Counted from the first letter of the stretch, positions 42,354-50,892 are shown. The stretch is 64,000 bases of DNA from an uncultured Bacteroides sp. (GCF_959029255.1 NZ_CAUFUE010000003.1:155137-219136), one strand, 5' to 3'. Notes: generated by a model not told the origin, from the letters alone. Program-made: numbers and translations.

Positions 42354-42707
42354 ATGGATAAGAGAACTGCAACCTTTATTGAACAGGTTACAAATCGGTT
42401 TAGCCAATTCAACATTGTGCATCAAGTAATGGAGAGTGATTATAAGTCATCTAATTCAGATATGGATGAACCCTTTGCCTGTGATTATAGAATTAGCATA
42501 TGGCTTCAGAATAACAGGTTAGGACACCAAGATTTGTACATGTACTTGAATAAGGAAGATGACTTAAGTTTAGTTGCCGTTAAGACCACTCATACAACAC
42601 CTAAATTATTAGAAATATGTCAACAGTTGGGAATGCTTTATGGTGTTCCATTTAAAACTATAATGAAGGATAAGACAGGAAGAGACAACTACTACTTTAT
42701 CTTTTAA
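42354..42707 (+). CDS. Hypothetical protein, first gene of the cargo operon (117 residues)
   Basis: No family is recognised. The protein is cytosolic by composition, with no signal peptide, and has a mixed alpha-beta pattern: an N-terminal helix MDKRTATFIEQVTNRFSQF, strands around YRISIWLQNN and LYMYLNKEDDLSLVAVK, then a helix TPKLLEICQQLGMLY. It begins about 55 bases after the T-run that follows the large hairpin. The next gene follows after 37 bases. The four genes 42354-44954 look like one transcript. Confidence 0.6.
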   Translation: MDKRTATFIEQVTNRFSQFNIVHQVMESDYKSSNSDMDEPFACDYRISIWLQNNRLGHQDLYMYLNKEDDLSLVAVKTTHTTPKLLEICQQLGMLYGVPFKTIMKDKTGRDNYYFIF

Positions 42708-42744
42708 CTTTGAAATTCTGAATAATAATTCAATCATAACATAT

Positions 42745-43083
42745 ATGGAAGATAAATCTAAACACAATCTAAATCAATTCATTAAGAAGCTGCAATATCA
42801 TGGAGCGATACAAAGAATGAATGATATGACAGGAAGATACAATGAGAAAGTTTCACTAAATGATTTGAACATGAAACTTCCTTGTGGAGCTTATATAACT
42901 TCAATGATATTATTAACTGACACAGAAGATAATATAAAAGCTATAGCATGCCATGGGACAAACCTTTCATCGTTACAGAAAGAAGTTTGGTGGTCTAATA
43001 TATTCATGGGATTACCTGTGAGGATTAGTGGTACAGACTTCGACAGTCTTTATCAACTTATCATATTCGCAACATTAATTTAA
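42745..43083 (+). CDS. Hypothetical protein, second gene of the cargo operon (112 residues)
   Basis: No family is recognised. The basic N-terminal half (MEDKSKHNLNQFIKKLQYHG) is followed by a beta-rich part including GAYITSMILLTDTEDNIKAI. It has no signal peptide. It is separated by only nine bases from the lipoprotein gene downstream, which argues for co-expression. Its size and secondary-structure pattern loosely resemble its upstream neighbour, but I see no clear sequence identity. Confidence 0.6.
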   Translation: MEDKSKHNLNQFIKKLQYHGAIQRMNDMTGRYNEKVSLNDLNMKLPCGAYITSMILLTDTEDNIKAIACHGTNLSSLQKEVWWSNIFMGLPVRISGTDFDSLYQLIIFATLI

Positions 43084-43092
43084 TCAATATCA

Positions 43093-44532
43093 ATGAGAAC
43101 AATAAGATTATTAGCAACCTCACTATTGGTTGCATTAAGCATGGGAGTTAATTCTTGTGGCGATGATGACTTTGAATCCACCCCAACAACAGAGGTTGAT
43201 ACAGACAACCTCCTTGATAAGACGGATAAGTTGTTTGCTGAATACATAGATAACTATTCCAATATTAAATGCAGATACGGCTTACAAGGAGAAAGTTCTG
43301 TTCTGTTATCAGGATTGAAAGACAGGCATTTATGGTTCAGTGAATATGATGCAGTTACCAAACAGCTTAAATCTGAATGGACTGATATAGAGGAAACTGA
43401 TACCATATTGAATATTTACAAGGGATATGGAGAATACGAAACAGTTAAACTCAATTATATCGTACCAGCGTTCTATAAAAAGACAACTACAGGAGATATT
43501 GTTACATTGAAACTGAATGGCTATAATCAAACCATATTTACTTTCAATAAACAGTCAAAGCGTACAGAATTACAATCTGATTATCAAAAGAATATCATAG
43601 CTAATAATTGGTACTCTGAATCTGTCTTTATTGGTAACTGTTGTTATTCTAATGAAGGTGAAATCATCTATGAAGCTAAGGAATCTCCACAATTTGAAAA
43701 TGGAGAGATAGATGCTTTACTTATCTCTTATGAAGAGGGAGTAAAATGTAAAGGCAGACATATAAGCAAGTACAACTATAAGGATTCTAAAACTGTTTGG
43801 AGTACTTACATTGAACCGCCTTTTGATATAACTTCTGATGCTAAGACTAATTATACCTTATTAGACAATAGCACTAATGTTTGGCAATATAAATGTGAAG
43901 TGACATTCTACGATGGAACTAAGAACGATTTTACTTTCAAGATAAATATAGATAATGGTAAAATCATCAATAACATCACAGGCATTACATTAAATGAAAC
44001 TTCTAAGGAATTGGATATTATTGATACATTCCAATTGATAGCTACCATTGAGCCAGCCAATGCGACCAATACAGATATAATATGGAGCAGCTCTAATGAA
44101 GAAGTGGCAACGGTTAATCAGAAAGGATTGGTAACAGCCAAGTCTATAGGAGAGACTACAATCACAGCAACCACAGAGGAAGGACATTTTACTGCATCAG
44201 CTACTATCACTGTGAAGATGAAGCAGGAAATCAGTGCTTATATTGAAACCAAAGTAGTCGCTAACGGCAGTAATTCAATGGGGCAGTTCTGGGGAGTGCT
44301 CGATTGTACAATAACCAACAACAGCACATATCCAATCGTACTGACTAAGATAGAAATCTTCAGTGGAGAGAGAACCATATTTGAAAAGCATTACGACAAT
44401 CAAACAATAAATCCTAAGCAAAGTTATTTGGAGGGAGCGCAAGGCTTGCCTGCCATTTACTCCCCAACGGTCAAGTGGACTTATACATATAATGGAATAG
44501 AATACACAACATCTAAAACTTATCAAAAATGA
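43093..44532 (+). CDS. Lipoprotein with a BIG2 (bacterial Ig-like) domain
   Basis: The 479-residue protein has a lipobox at GVNSCGDDD, where the Cys is followed by acidic residues as in surface-exported Bacteroides lipoproteins. Residues about 30-290 are of unknown fold with a long beta-strand pattern. Residues about 297-375 form a BIG2 domain (GITLNETSKELDIIDTFQLI, then DIIWSSSNEEVATVNQKGLV). The C-terminal 100 residues form a further beta domain with TCTITNNSTYP-like spacing. Cell-surface location is likely and the ligand is unknown. Its stop overlaps the next start by four bases. Confidence 0.82.
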   Translation: MRTIRLLATSLLVALSMGVNSCGDDDFESTPTTEVDTDNLLDKTDKLFAEYIDNYSNIKCRYGLQGESSVLLSGLKDRHLWFSEYDAVTKQLKSEWTDIEETDTILNIYKGYGEYETVKLNYIVPAFYKKTTTGDIVTLKLNGYNQTIFTFNKQSKRTELQSDYQKNIIANNWYSESVFIGNCCYSNEGEIIYEAKESPQFENGEIDALLISYEEGVKCKGRHISKYNYKDSKTVWSTYIEPPFDITSDAKTNYTLLDNSTNVWQYKCEVTFYDGTKNDFTFKINIDNGKIINNITGITLNETSKELDIIDTFQLIATIEPANATNTDIIWSSSNEEVATVNQKGLVTAKSIGETTITATTEEGHFTASATITVKMKQEISAYIETKVVANGSNSMGQFWGVLDCTITNNSTYPIVLTKIEIFSGERTIFEKHYDNQTINPKQSYLEGAQGLPAIYSPTVKWTYTYNGIEYTTSKTYQK

Positions 44533-44954
44533 AGACTTTAAAATTCTTAGGAATGACCTTGTTAATGGTCATGTTGGCTATAAACTTTACAGCTTGTAGT
44601 GATGATAATGAAGAAGCAGTCAGTAACCCCAATGACATTATTGGCAAATGGGAACTAACTTGGACTAAAGGTTGGGAACTGAATGACGATGGTCACAAGG
44701 AATATTGGGATGAAGCCGATAGTGGACTTTATTTCGTCTTTAAGGATGATGGGACAGGCTATCATTATGAAGACTATGGTTCTAATGCATACTTCAATTG
44801 GAAGTTGGAAGGTAATCAATTAAGTGTCACCTATACCCAATTTGATGGTGCAGACCTCTACAAGGTAGAAGAACTCAATTCATCGACCTTAACGATAACA
44901 AGCACAGATGATGATGAAGTTGATACTTCAACCTATAAGAAGGTAGCTGGATAA
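44529..44954 (+). CDS. Lipocalin-like lipoprotein
   Basis: The 141-residue protein has a signal peptide and lipobox (NFTACSDDNEE). NDIIGKWELTWTKGW and a run of beta strands follow, ending LTITSTDDDEVDTSTYKKV. The IIGKWxLT opening is the usual mark of Bacteroides lipocalin-like (DUF5004/DUF4923-type) lipoproteins. It overlaps the upstream lipoprotein gene (ATGA), which indicates coupled translation and possibly a joint function at the outer membrane. Confidence 0.8.
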   Translation: MKTLKFLGMTLLMVMLAINFTACSDDNEEAVSNPNDIIGKWELTWTKGWELNDDGHKEYWDEADSGLYFVFKDDGTGYHYEDYGSNAYFNWKLEGNQLSVTYTQFDGADLYKVEELNSSTLTITSTDDDEVDTSTYKKVAG

Positions 44955-45082
44955 GAGCTATATATTTAGGAAGAGCAGCATTTGAGGAAACTCTTATGCT
45001 GCTTCTCTTTTACATAGCTACTACAATTTTAAGAGAAACTACCATATATAGCCCCATTCGCAAAAATGTTGCGATTAAAACA

Positions 45083-45113
45083 TTGGTGATTAAAAGAAGA
45101 ATGATTACCTTTG
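45083..45113 (+). promoter_or_regulatory. Promoter of the 55-residue protein gene
   Basis: TTG (45083-45085), 20 bases, then TACCTTTG (45106-45113) match the Bacteroides consensus exactly. The ATG follows 25 bases after the -7 box. Confidence 0.8.
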
Positions 45114-45138
45114 CCTTAAACTCATAATCAGAAGATTT

Positions 45139-45306
45139 ATGGAATACATCAATGAATTTCATAAGCAATGGATAGAACGCACTCGCAGGTCAATAGAAGA
45201 ATGGAAGAAGCATCCCCCTACAAGGGAAGAAGTGCTTGAACAACAGAAACGCTTAGACCAACAGCGAGCTATAAGAGAGAATAAACAACGGAATAATAAA
45301 GGTTAG
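45139..45306 (+). CDS. Small highly charged protein (55 residues)
   Basis: The frame encodes a hydrophilic, helix-forming peptide beginning MEYINEFHKQWIERTRRSIE and ending with a QQKRLDQQRAIRENKQ-type basic coiled stretch. No family is recognised. Support for a real gene is the consensus promoter directly upstream and an open frame without rare codons. It is the last gene of the element before the right repeat. A DNA-binding excisionase-like role would fit its size and position but has no motif support. Confidence 0.6.
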   Translation: MEYINEFHKQWIERTRRSIEEWKKHPPTREEVLEQQKRLDQQRAIRENKQRNNKG

Positions 45307-45466
45307 TAGTTAGTCATTTGCGACTTATTCACAACCATTCAATAATATAACAGTAACTAATAAACTGGAGAGTTCTTTAATATACTTGAATATCTAACTG
45401 TAACACAACGGTCTATAATAGATTAGTAAGTAGTTATGGGGATGCAATACTATTACCTACCATAGT

Positions 45467-45631
45467 CTGACCGACACTATGGGCCGTATGCACTCAGACG
45501 CTCAGTTCGCTGGTTCTTCATCAGTTCCTGCTCACGTAGAAATGATGGGATTCCTGGGTATCGGTAACAACCCGATGGTAGGATGTACAGTAGCTTGTGC
45601 GGTTGACGTAGCTCAGGCTTTGAGCAAGTAA
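45467..45631 (+). pseudogene. 3' fragment of the GGGtGRT gene (displaced gene end)
   Basis: The last 55 codons of the GGGtGRT gene are repeated here in frame with the same stop. From 45500 the DNA is identical to the intact gene. Between 45470 and 45499 the codons differ only at synonymous positions (for example ACC GAC ACT for ACG GAT ACA). Upstream of that, homology ends. The fragment is what an element that targets a gene's 3' end and restores it leaves at its far side. Confidence 0.9.
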
Positions 45632-45846
45632 TTTAGAGAATTACTATATATTAAATCCCTGTAACTCTATGAGTTATGGGGATTTTTATTTTACCTATCT
45701 ACAATGCTTATCCCCTATTTTGATACTCATTTCCTCTTACTATTCTTCTTATAATGGGCTGTGATTGGGTGATGGAATTGAAGCAAATTATAGCTTAAAT
45801 GGGGCTTGTTTATCTAAAGGTAAGCGTGGCTGATTATCCTTAAAAT
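45500..45846. repeat. Right 347-bp direct repeat (attR region)
   Basis: It is identical to 33492-33838 and includes a second copy of the GGGtGRT terminator at 45657-45688. Confidence 0.95.
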
Positions 45847-45867
45847 TGGGCTAAATTGAAGCTATAT

Positions 45868-45916
45868 TTGCGACCATATTGCGACCATTTTACCAAATCT
45901 TGACAAGTGGTCGCAA
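45868..45916. promoter_or_regulatory. Doublet plus inverted motif outside the right repeat
   Basis: TTGCGACCAT occurs at 45868 and 45879 (11-base period), and the inverted TGGTCGCAA at 45908-45916. The arrangement copies that at 33860-33906, with a different sequence. It may be an integrase-binding cluster left by another element that used the same site. Confidence 0.5.
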
Positions 45917-46048
45917 AATCAGCTATATTATTTCTAATATACTGTTGATTACCATACGCTACAAAGAGAAATAGAAAGGAATAGAAGTCATCCGTCATTA
46001 GGAATTTGTCTAAATTAGCCCTATTCTTGCAAAAACGTTCAATTAGAG

Positions 46049-46079
46049 TTGTATTATTTAACCAAATCATATATATTTG
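46049..46079 (+). promoter_or_regulatory. Promoter of the LruC lipoprotein gene
   Basis: TTG (46049-46051), 20 bases, then TATATTTG (46072-46079) fit the Bacteroides consensus. The ATG is at 46120. Confidence 0.8.
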
Positions 46080-46119
46080 CACCTTAGAAGACCAATCAAA
46101 AATAAACTATACGGACATC

Positions 46120-48120
46120 ATGAACAAGAAGTGGTTTGGAGCTGCTTTCATTGCCATCTTTGCATTGAGCAGCTGTCTTGAAAAAGACATTTATCAAGGA
46201 CCGAAAGAAGAAGAGAAGGAATTCAATGATTTCGACTTCTCTACTGTTCAATCAACTACCAGCCTGGAAGTGAGTTACCTCAATTCCGGTGTAAAGGCCA
46301 ATGTATATTTTGAGTTATACGATGAAATGCCTGTCACTAAAACGGAATATGGCTATACTAAAAAGGCTGATGTTTCCCCTCTTTTTGCAACCTATACCGC
46401 AGAAAACAGTATCTATAAAGGAGCTGTAGAATTGCCTGCTTATCTGAAAAAGGTATATATCTATACGCCAGCTTTTTTTGCTCAAACTCTTATAGAAGCT
46501 AATGTAGAAAATGGTATTATAAAAGCTTCAGACGACGCTATAGAGGAGAAAACAACTACGAGATATGTCAGCCCGACAGATACACCACATGATAGTTACA
46601 TGGTGAAATATCCTTATAATAATAAGGAAATACCTCAAGCATACAAAAATGATACACGTTGGCATACTTTCTTAGGAAAATATGATTATTGGAAAAACGG
46701 AGAAATAAATTACAAATACCCATCCACTGGAGAGTTAGCGGCAAAAGATGCGGACGGCTTATATACTGCTCATTCTCAAATCATCAACACTCATATTATT
46801 TGTCCGGAGGAATATCGTAGTTATTCAGATATACGCATCAATGAAAATACAGAAATAGCAGTAACGTTTTTAGGACAAAACACTTGCTGGAACTGCTCAA
46901 TGGGATATTATTATTATAAGGAAGGTGAAAAACCAGCCAGTCTTAATGATGCAAATATTATCATGTTGTTCCCTAATACGCAAGATGGCAGATGGATAAA
47001 TGACTGGCGGGGAGCAAGGTTAACAGCCGGCATCAATCGTGGAACGGCCGTACAATTAAAGTATTATCCTAAAATCACCTCAGGCAGTGCAGAAGGGGAA
47101 ACTACAATATTTCCTTCGGGATATAGAGTTGGGCTTGTTATTGCCACTAATGCATGGAGTAATCGGATTTCCGGATTCAATAAGAATATAAAATATCGTG
47201 CAGCAACCTCAAAAGGTTTAAGTATTGACGATAATGGAAATCAATACAATGCTCCGCGTACAGCGGCATACAGATACAAAGATTTCGTGATGGTTTCTTT
47301 CGAAGATTATACTACTGACCAGAATTTCAGTGATGTGGTTGTCGCCATGAAATCCAATCCTGTAAAAGCCATTGAGGTAGACCCGGACGTAGATCCGGAT
47401 AGCAACCGGACTACAACGGAACTTCTGAAAGGGGTTTATGCTTTTGAAGACCTTTGGCCCAGCAAAGGAGACTACGATATGAATGACGTTGTCGTTCGTT
47501 ATAATTATGGAAAGACTTTCGATAAAGATAATAAAATCTATGCAGAGTCATTCATCTTCAAGACATTCCAGAATGTAGCAGGTAACAACAATGGACTGGC
47601 ATTCAGACTATTGTATAATGGAAATCCTTCTTCAATCCAGTACTTTATCCGCAAACCGGGAGAAAAAGAATTTACCGAGACTGATTATACATTTGAAAAA
47701 GATGACAATGTATTTATTCTGACTGACAATGTAAAAAATGATATGGGTGCTGAATACAAGGTAGTTCTAAATTATGATTCTCCTATCAGCAAATCTTCTG
47801 AAGCTCAGCCGTTCATATTCAAAAACGAAGCCGATGGAAAACGTTGGGAAGTTCATATTCCTAAGGAGAAACCGACATCTAAAATGAATATGTCTATTTT
47901 CCAAACCGGTGACGATGCTTCACAACCAAAACTAAACATCTATTATGTACGCAACGGCAACTATCCATTTGCTTTCTTCCTGAGTGGAGCTAATGAGAAG
48001 GATATAGACAAATTGCTGCAAAGCGAGAATGAAAGAAAACCAATCGACCAGTTATATAAGGATTATGAAGGCTGGGTAACCAGTAATGGGAAAAATAATC
48101 AGGATTGGTATAAGAAATAA
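46120..48120 (+). CDS. LruC domain-containing lipoprotein (DUF4842)
   Basis: The start is at 46120 (MNKKWFGAAFIAIFALSSCL), giving a lipobox. The frame extends 38 codons upstream across the promoter and is not used. The 667-residue protein has a long N-terminal part of unknown fold and a C-terminal LruC/DUF4842 region beginning near GVYAFEDLWPSKGDYDMNDVVVRYNY, the hallmark of the family. These are outer-membrane-anchored proteins of Bacteroidetes, probably surface-exposed and of unknown ligand. The gene lies just outside the right element boundary and its promoter is intact. Confidence 0.9.
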   Translation: MNKKWFGAAFIAIFALSSCLEKDIYQGPKEEEKEFNDFDFSTVQSTTSLEVSYLNSGVKANVYFELYDEMPVTKTEYGYTKKADVSPLFATYTAENSIYKGAVELPAYLKKVYIYTPAFFAQTLIEANVENGIIKASDDAIEEKTTTRYVSPTDTPHDSYMVKYPYNNKEIPQAYKNDTRWHTFLGKYDYWKNGEINYKYPSTGELAAKDADGLYTAHSQIINTHIICPEEYRSYSDIRINENTEIAVTFLGQNTCWNCSMGYYYYKEGEKPASLNDANIIMLFPNTQDGRWINDWRGARLTAGINRGTAVQLKYYPKITSGSAEGETTIFPSGYRVGLVIATNAWSNRISGFNKNIKYRAATSKGLSIDDNGNQYNAPRTAAYRYKDFVMVSFEDYTTDQNFSDVVVAMKSNPVKAIEVDPDVDPDSNRTTTELLKGVYAFEDLWPSKGDYDMNDVVVRYNYGKTFDKDNKIYAESFIFKTFQNVAGNNNGLAFRLLYNGNPSSIQYFIRKPGEKEFTETDYTFEKDDNVFILTDNVKNDMGAEYKVVLNYDSPISKSSEAQPFIFKNEADGKRWEVHIPKEKPTSKMNMSIFQTGDDASQPKLNIYYVRNGNYPFAFFLSGANEKDIDKLLQSENERKPIDQLYKDYEGWVTSNGKNNQDWYKK

Positions 48121-48134
48121 GATTTGTCTTAATT

Positions 48135-48195
48135 CCCCCTTTCGCAATGCAAACCTTTTATAAAGGAACGTATTAGTTGCGAAAGGGGGAGAATT
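48135..48195. terminator. Bidirectional terminator between the LruC and KDG kinase genes
   Basis: A 13-bp perfect stem CCCCCTTTCGCAA (48135-48147) with TTGCGAAAGGGGG (48177-48189) encloses 29 bases and is followed by a T-rich run (GAATTTTTATTT). The two flanking genes converge on it. Confidence 0.85.
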
Positions 48196-48208
48196 TTTAT
48201 TTATTATT

Positions 48209-49282
48209 TTATCTTGATACTCTTCCTGAAGTATTTCCGTTCATCAAACTTTCTACCTCTTCTACCGTCACCAGATTAAAATCACCATAAACAGTATTCT
48301 TCAAGGCAGAAGTTGCAAGGGCAAATTCTAAAGCTTTTTGGTCGTCGTCGGGATATGTTATCAGCCCATATATCAATCCTCCGACAAAGGCATCACCTGT
48401 ACCGACACGGTCTACTTCATGCTCGATGTCATAAATTCCCGTATGTTTCAAAGTTCCGTCAGAATAAAGAACGGCAGCAAGAAGATTATGATTGGAAGTA
48501 ATGGAGTTACGGAGTTCCAGAAATATTTTCCGGCAACGGGGAACAAGCTCAGATACCTTTCGTCCGAAAGCCTCGAATGCAGGAAGATTGGAATAAAAAG
48601 AAGTATCTGCCGCATCGACAACTTTGAAACCTACAGGCTGAATACCTAAAATCTCCTGATACTCCGGCTCGGCACCAAATATGACATCACTGTATTGCAC
48701 CAAAGGTTGCATCACCTCGGCAGCCGGACGACCATAGTTCCAAAGTTTCTTGCGATAATTCAAATCACAAGAAATTGTCAAACCCATACGGTCGGCTATT
48801 TCCAAAGCCTCACGACAGGCATCGGCACCCTCCTGCGAAAGGGCAGCGGCAATACCCGACCAGTGAAACCAAGCGGCATCGGCAAATATCGTTTCCCAAT
48901 CAATCATGCCGGGACGAAGAGTTGCAAAGGAAGACCCCTCACGGTCGTAAACCACATTGGAATTACGAAACGCGGCACCACTTTCCAAGTAATACAATCC
49001 CAAACGTTTACCGCCAAATACGACACCCTCCGTACCAAGTCCACTGGCACGAAGAGAAGCCAAGCAAGCACGAGCCACCGCATTATCCGGCAAACGGGTA
49101 ACAAACTCAGTAGGAATACCAAAATGCGCTAAAGATACGGCAACATTGGCTTCACTACCGCCATAGGTTGCAACAAACTCATTAGCCTGAGAAAAACGGC
49201 GAAAACCGGGAGTGGTAAGCCGGAGCATTACTTCACCAAAGGTTATCACCTTCTTTCCGGTTGCAAGGGATTTCTTATTCAT
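48209..49282 (-). CDS. kdgK: 2-keto-3-deoxygluconate kinase (PfkB family)
   Basis: The 357-residue sugar kinase has the PfkB fold with VITFGEVMLRLTTPG at the N-terminus, GGSEANVAVSLAHFG as substrate-binding loop and the C-terminal signature DRVGTGDAFVGGLIYGL holding the catalytic Asp. The sequence RLTTPGFRRFSQANEF and DLNYRKKLW are typical of KDG kinases, which make 2-keto-3-deoxy-6-phosphogluconate from hexuronate catabolism. Fructokinase-like specificity cannot be excluded. No aldolase or isomerase gene is adjacent. Confidence 0.85.
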   Translation of the reverse strand: MNKKSLATGKKVITFGEVMLRLTTPGFRRFSQANEFVATYGGSEANVAVSLAHFGIPTEFVTRLPDNAVARACLASLRASGLGTEGVVFGGKRLGLYYLESGAAFRNSNVVYDREGSSFATLRPGMIDWETIFADAAWFHWSGIAAALSQEGADACREALEIADRMGLTISCDLNYRKKLWNYGRPAAEVMQPLVQYSDVIFGAEPEYQEILGIQPVGFKVVDAADTSFYSNLPAFEAFGRKVSELVPRCRKIFLELRNSITSNHNLLAAVLYSDGTLKHTGIYDIEHEVDRVGTGDAFVGGLIYGLITYPDDDQKALEFALATSALKNTVYGDFNLVTVEEVESLMNGNTSGRVSR

Positions 49283-49532
49283 AAGCTATCTTGTAAAATT
49301 CAGAAATAACAATTTAAAGCCAAATATAATATCAATATTCCAACTAAAAGCAAAGATTGAATAGTTTTTATTTGTAGAACGGGAATACGAAAAAAAATTA
49401 GGCAGATGAGCAACTTTATTGCAACCGCCGGATACAAAATAATTAAAAAAACGGTGAACAATCCTGCTTAGGCATTGTTCTTGCAATAAACTTATAACGA
49501 ACAATTTATTTAAACCTAAACAAAAATTGAGT

Positions 49533-50123
49533 ATGAAAAAGTTTATTGCATTAGCAGCATTAGTTTTGGTAAGCATGGTTACAACCACCATGTATGCACA
49601 AGAGAGTAGAGCAGAACGCCGTGCAGACCGCAAGGCACAGAGAGACGCAGAACGTGCACGTCTGAAAGCAGAAGAACAAGCAGCGGATGTCGTTTCATAC
49701 GACGACGCTGTAGCAGCACTGAAGGCACATCAGTTTGTATTGGAAGCCAACCAGGTTATGTTTCGCAACGGACAGACCGCTTTTGTTACTTCCAACACCA
49801 ACTTTGTATTGGTAAATCAAGGACGTGGTACCGTACAGGTAGCGTTCAATACAGTATATCCCGGTCCTAACGGAATTGGTGGCGTAACTGTAGACGGCAC
49901 GGTTTCTGACATCCAGATGAGTACCGACAAGAGAGGTAACGTAAATTGTAATTTCAGCATCCAAGGTATCGGCATCTCCGCACAGATATTCCTTACACTG
50001 ACCAACGGCGGCAACAACGCGACCGTGACTATCAGTCCGAACTTCAACTCCAACACCATGACCCTGAGCGGTAACCTGGTACCGTTGAACCAATCGAATA
50101 TCTTCAAGGGACGTTCTTGGTAA
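49533..50123 (+). CDS. DUF4251 family exported protein
   Basis: The 196-residue protein begins MKKFIALAALVLVSMVTTTM at 49533 (a TTG two codons upstream is not needed). A signal peptide is followed by a highly charged Glu/Arg helix (ESRAERRADRKAQRDAERA), then a beta-barrel-like DUF4251 domain (about 50-196) with NFVLVNQGRGTVQVAFNTVY. DUF4251 proteins are abundant periplasmic or envelope proteins of unknown role. A terminator lies at 50149-50200. Confidence 0.85.
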   Translation: MKKFIALAALVLVSMVTTTMYAQESRAERRADRKAQRDAERARLKAEEQAADVVSYDDAVAALKAHQFVLEANQVMFRNGQTAFVTSNTNFVLVNQGRGTVQVAFNTVYPGPNGIGGVTVDGTVSDIQMSTDKRGNVNCNFSIQGIGISAQIFLTLTNGGNNATVTISPNFNSNTMTLSGNLVPLNQSNIFKGRSW

Positions 50124-50148
50124 AGCCCTTTACAATATATATATTCTC

Positions 50149-50200
50149 AACTCCGCTGCAAATCACTCAAAAAGTGTACATTTGCAGCGGAGTTTTATTT
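50149..50200 (+). terminator. Terminator with an embedded promoter box
   Basis: AACTCCGCTGCAAAT (50149-50163) pairs with ATTTGCAGCGGAGTT (50180-50194), followed by TTATTTT. The right arm overlaps TACATTTG (50177-50184), a match to the -7 consensus that would serve the downstream LuxR-type gene at 50210. Confidence 0.8.
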
Positions 50201-50209
50201 TAGTTCATT

Positions 50210-50875
50210 ATGAGAGAATTTATCATCGCAGACAACCAAGATATTACCAAAGCAGGTATGATGTTCTTACTGAGCAGGCAGAAAGACACTTCCCTGCTAC
50301 TGGAAGCTGACAACAAGGCAGAACTGATACAACAACTGCGCCTGCATCCCGAAGCGGTGGTTATTCTGGACTATACACTATTCGACTTCACCGGAACCGA
50401 GGAGCTGATTGTATTGCACGAGCGATTCAAAGAAACGGACTGGCTGCTTTTCTCCGATGAGTTGAGCGTTCCGTTCCTCAGGCAAATACTCTTCAGCAGT
50501 CTGGCATTCGGAGTGGTGATGAAAGACAACTCCAAAGAAGAGATATTAACGGCCCTGCAATGCACTTCGCGCAAGGAGCGTTTCATCTGCAATCACGTCA
50601 GTAACCTGTTGCTTTCGGTAAACAACAGCGCATCTTCTCCTACCCATCCTGCCATCAAAGACGACCTGCTGACGCCTGCCGAAAGAAGCATTCTCAAAGA
50701 AATAGCTTTAGGAAAAACAACGAAAGAAATAGCCGCCGAAAGAAACCTCAGCTTCCACACGGTGAATAGCCACCGGAAAAATATCTTCAGAAAACTGGGG
50801 GTGAACAATGCCCACGAAGCCACCAAGTATGCCATGAAGGCAGGAATTGTGGAACTCGTGGAGTATTATATATAA
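50210..50875 (+). CDS. LuxR/NarL-type response regulator
   Basis: The 221-residue protein has an N-terminal receiver-like domain (IIADNQDITKAGM, acceptor Asp in AVVILDYTLFD, Lys in FGVVMKDNS). The C-terminal LuxR helix-turn-helix is in LTPAERSILKEIALGKTTKE and SFHTVNSHRKNIFRKLGVNN. No histidine kinase gene is adjacent, so its partner is unknown. The first acidic pair is a single Asp-Asn, which may lower phosphorylation. Confidence 0.88.
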   Translation: MREFIIADNQDITKAGMMFLLSRQKDTSLLLEADNKAELIQQLRLHPEAVVILDYTLFDFTGTEELIVLHERFKETDWLLFSDELSVPFLRQILFSSLAFGVVMKDNSKEEILTALQCTSRKERFICNHVSNLLLSVNNSASSPTHPAIKDDLLTPAERSILKEIALGKTTKEIAAERNLSFHTVNSHRKNIFRKLGVNNAHEATKYAMKAGIVELVEYYI

Positions 50876-50892
50876 GGTATAACTTTTTTATT

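Larger units (their letters stand above)
33492..45846. mobile_element. Integrated element bounded by 347-bp direct repeats (12,008-bp unit)
   Basis: The sequence 33492-33838 is repeated without a mismatch at 45500-45846. It comprises the 3' end of the GGGtGRT gene, its terminator and flanking DNA. An integrase gene lies 150 bases inside the left copy. The interior is more A/T-rich than its surroundings and carries mobile-element families (two tyrosine recombinases, ParB-like, SF2 helicase-like, DUF3871, RadC-like). No relaxase, coupling protein or phage structural gene was recognised, so transfer would need help from another element or would be by an unknown route. Confidence 0.9.

Noticed and set aside
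33492..45846. Prophage or conjugative transposon
   Set aside because: No capsid, terminase, portal, relaxase, coupling protein or tra gene could be recognised in the 12 kb; only integrase-type and accessory genes are seen.
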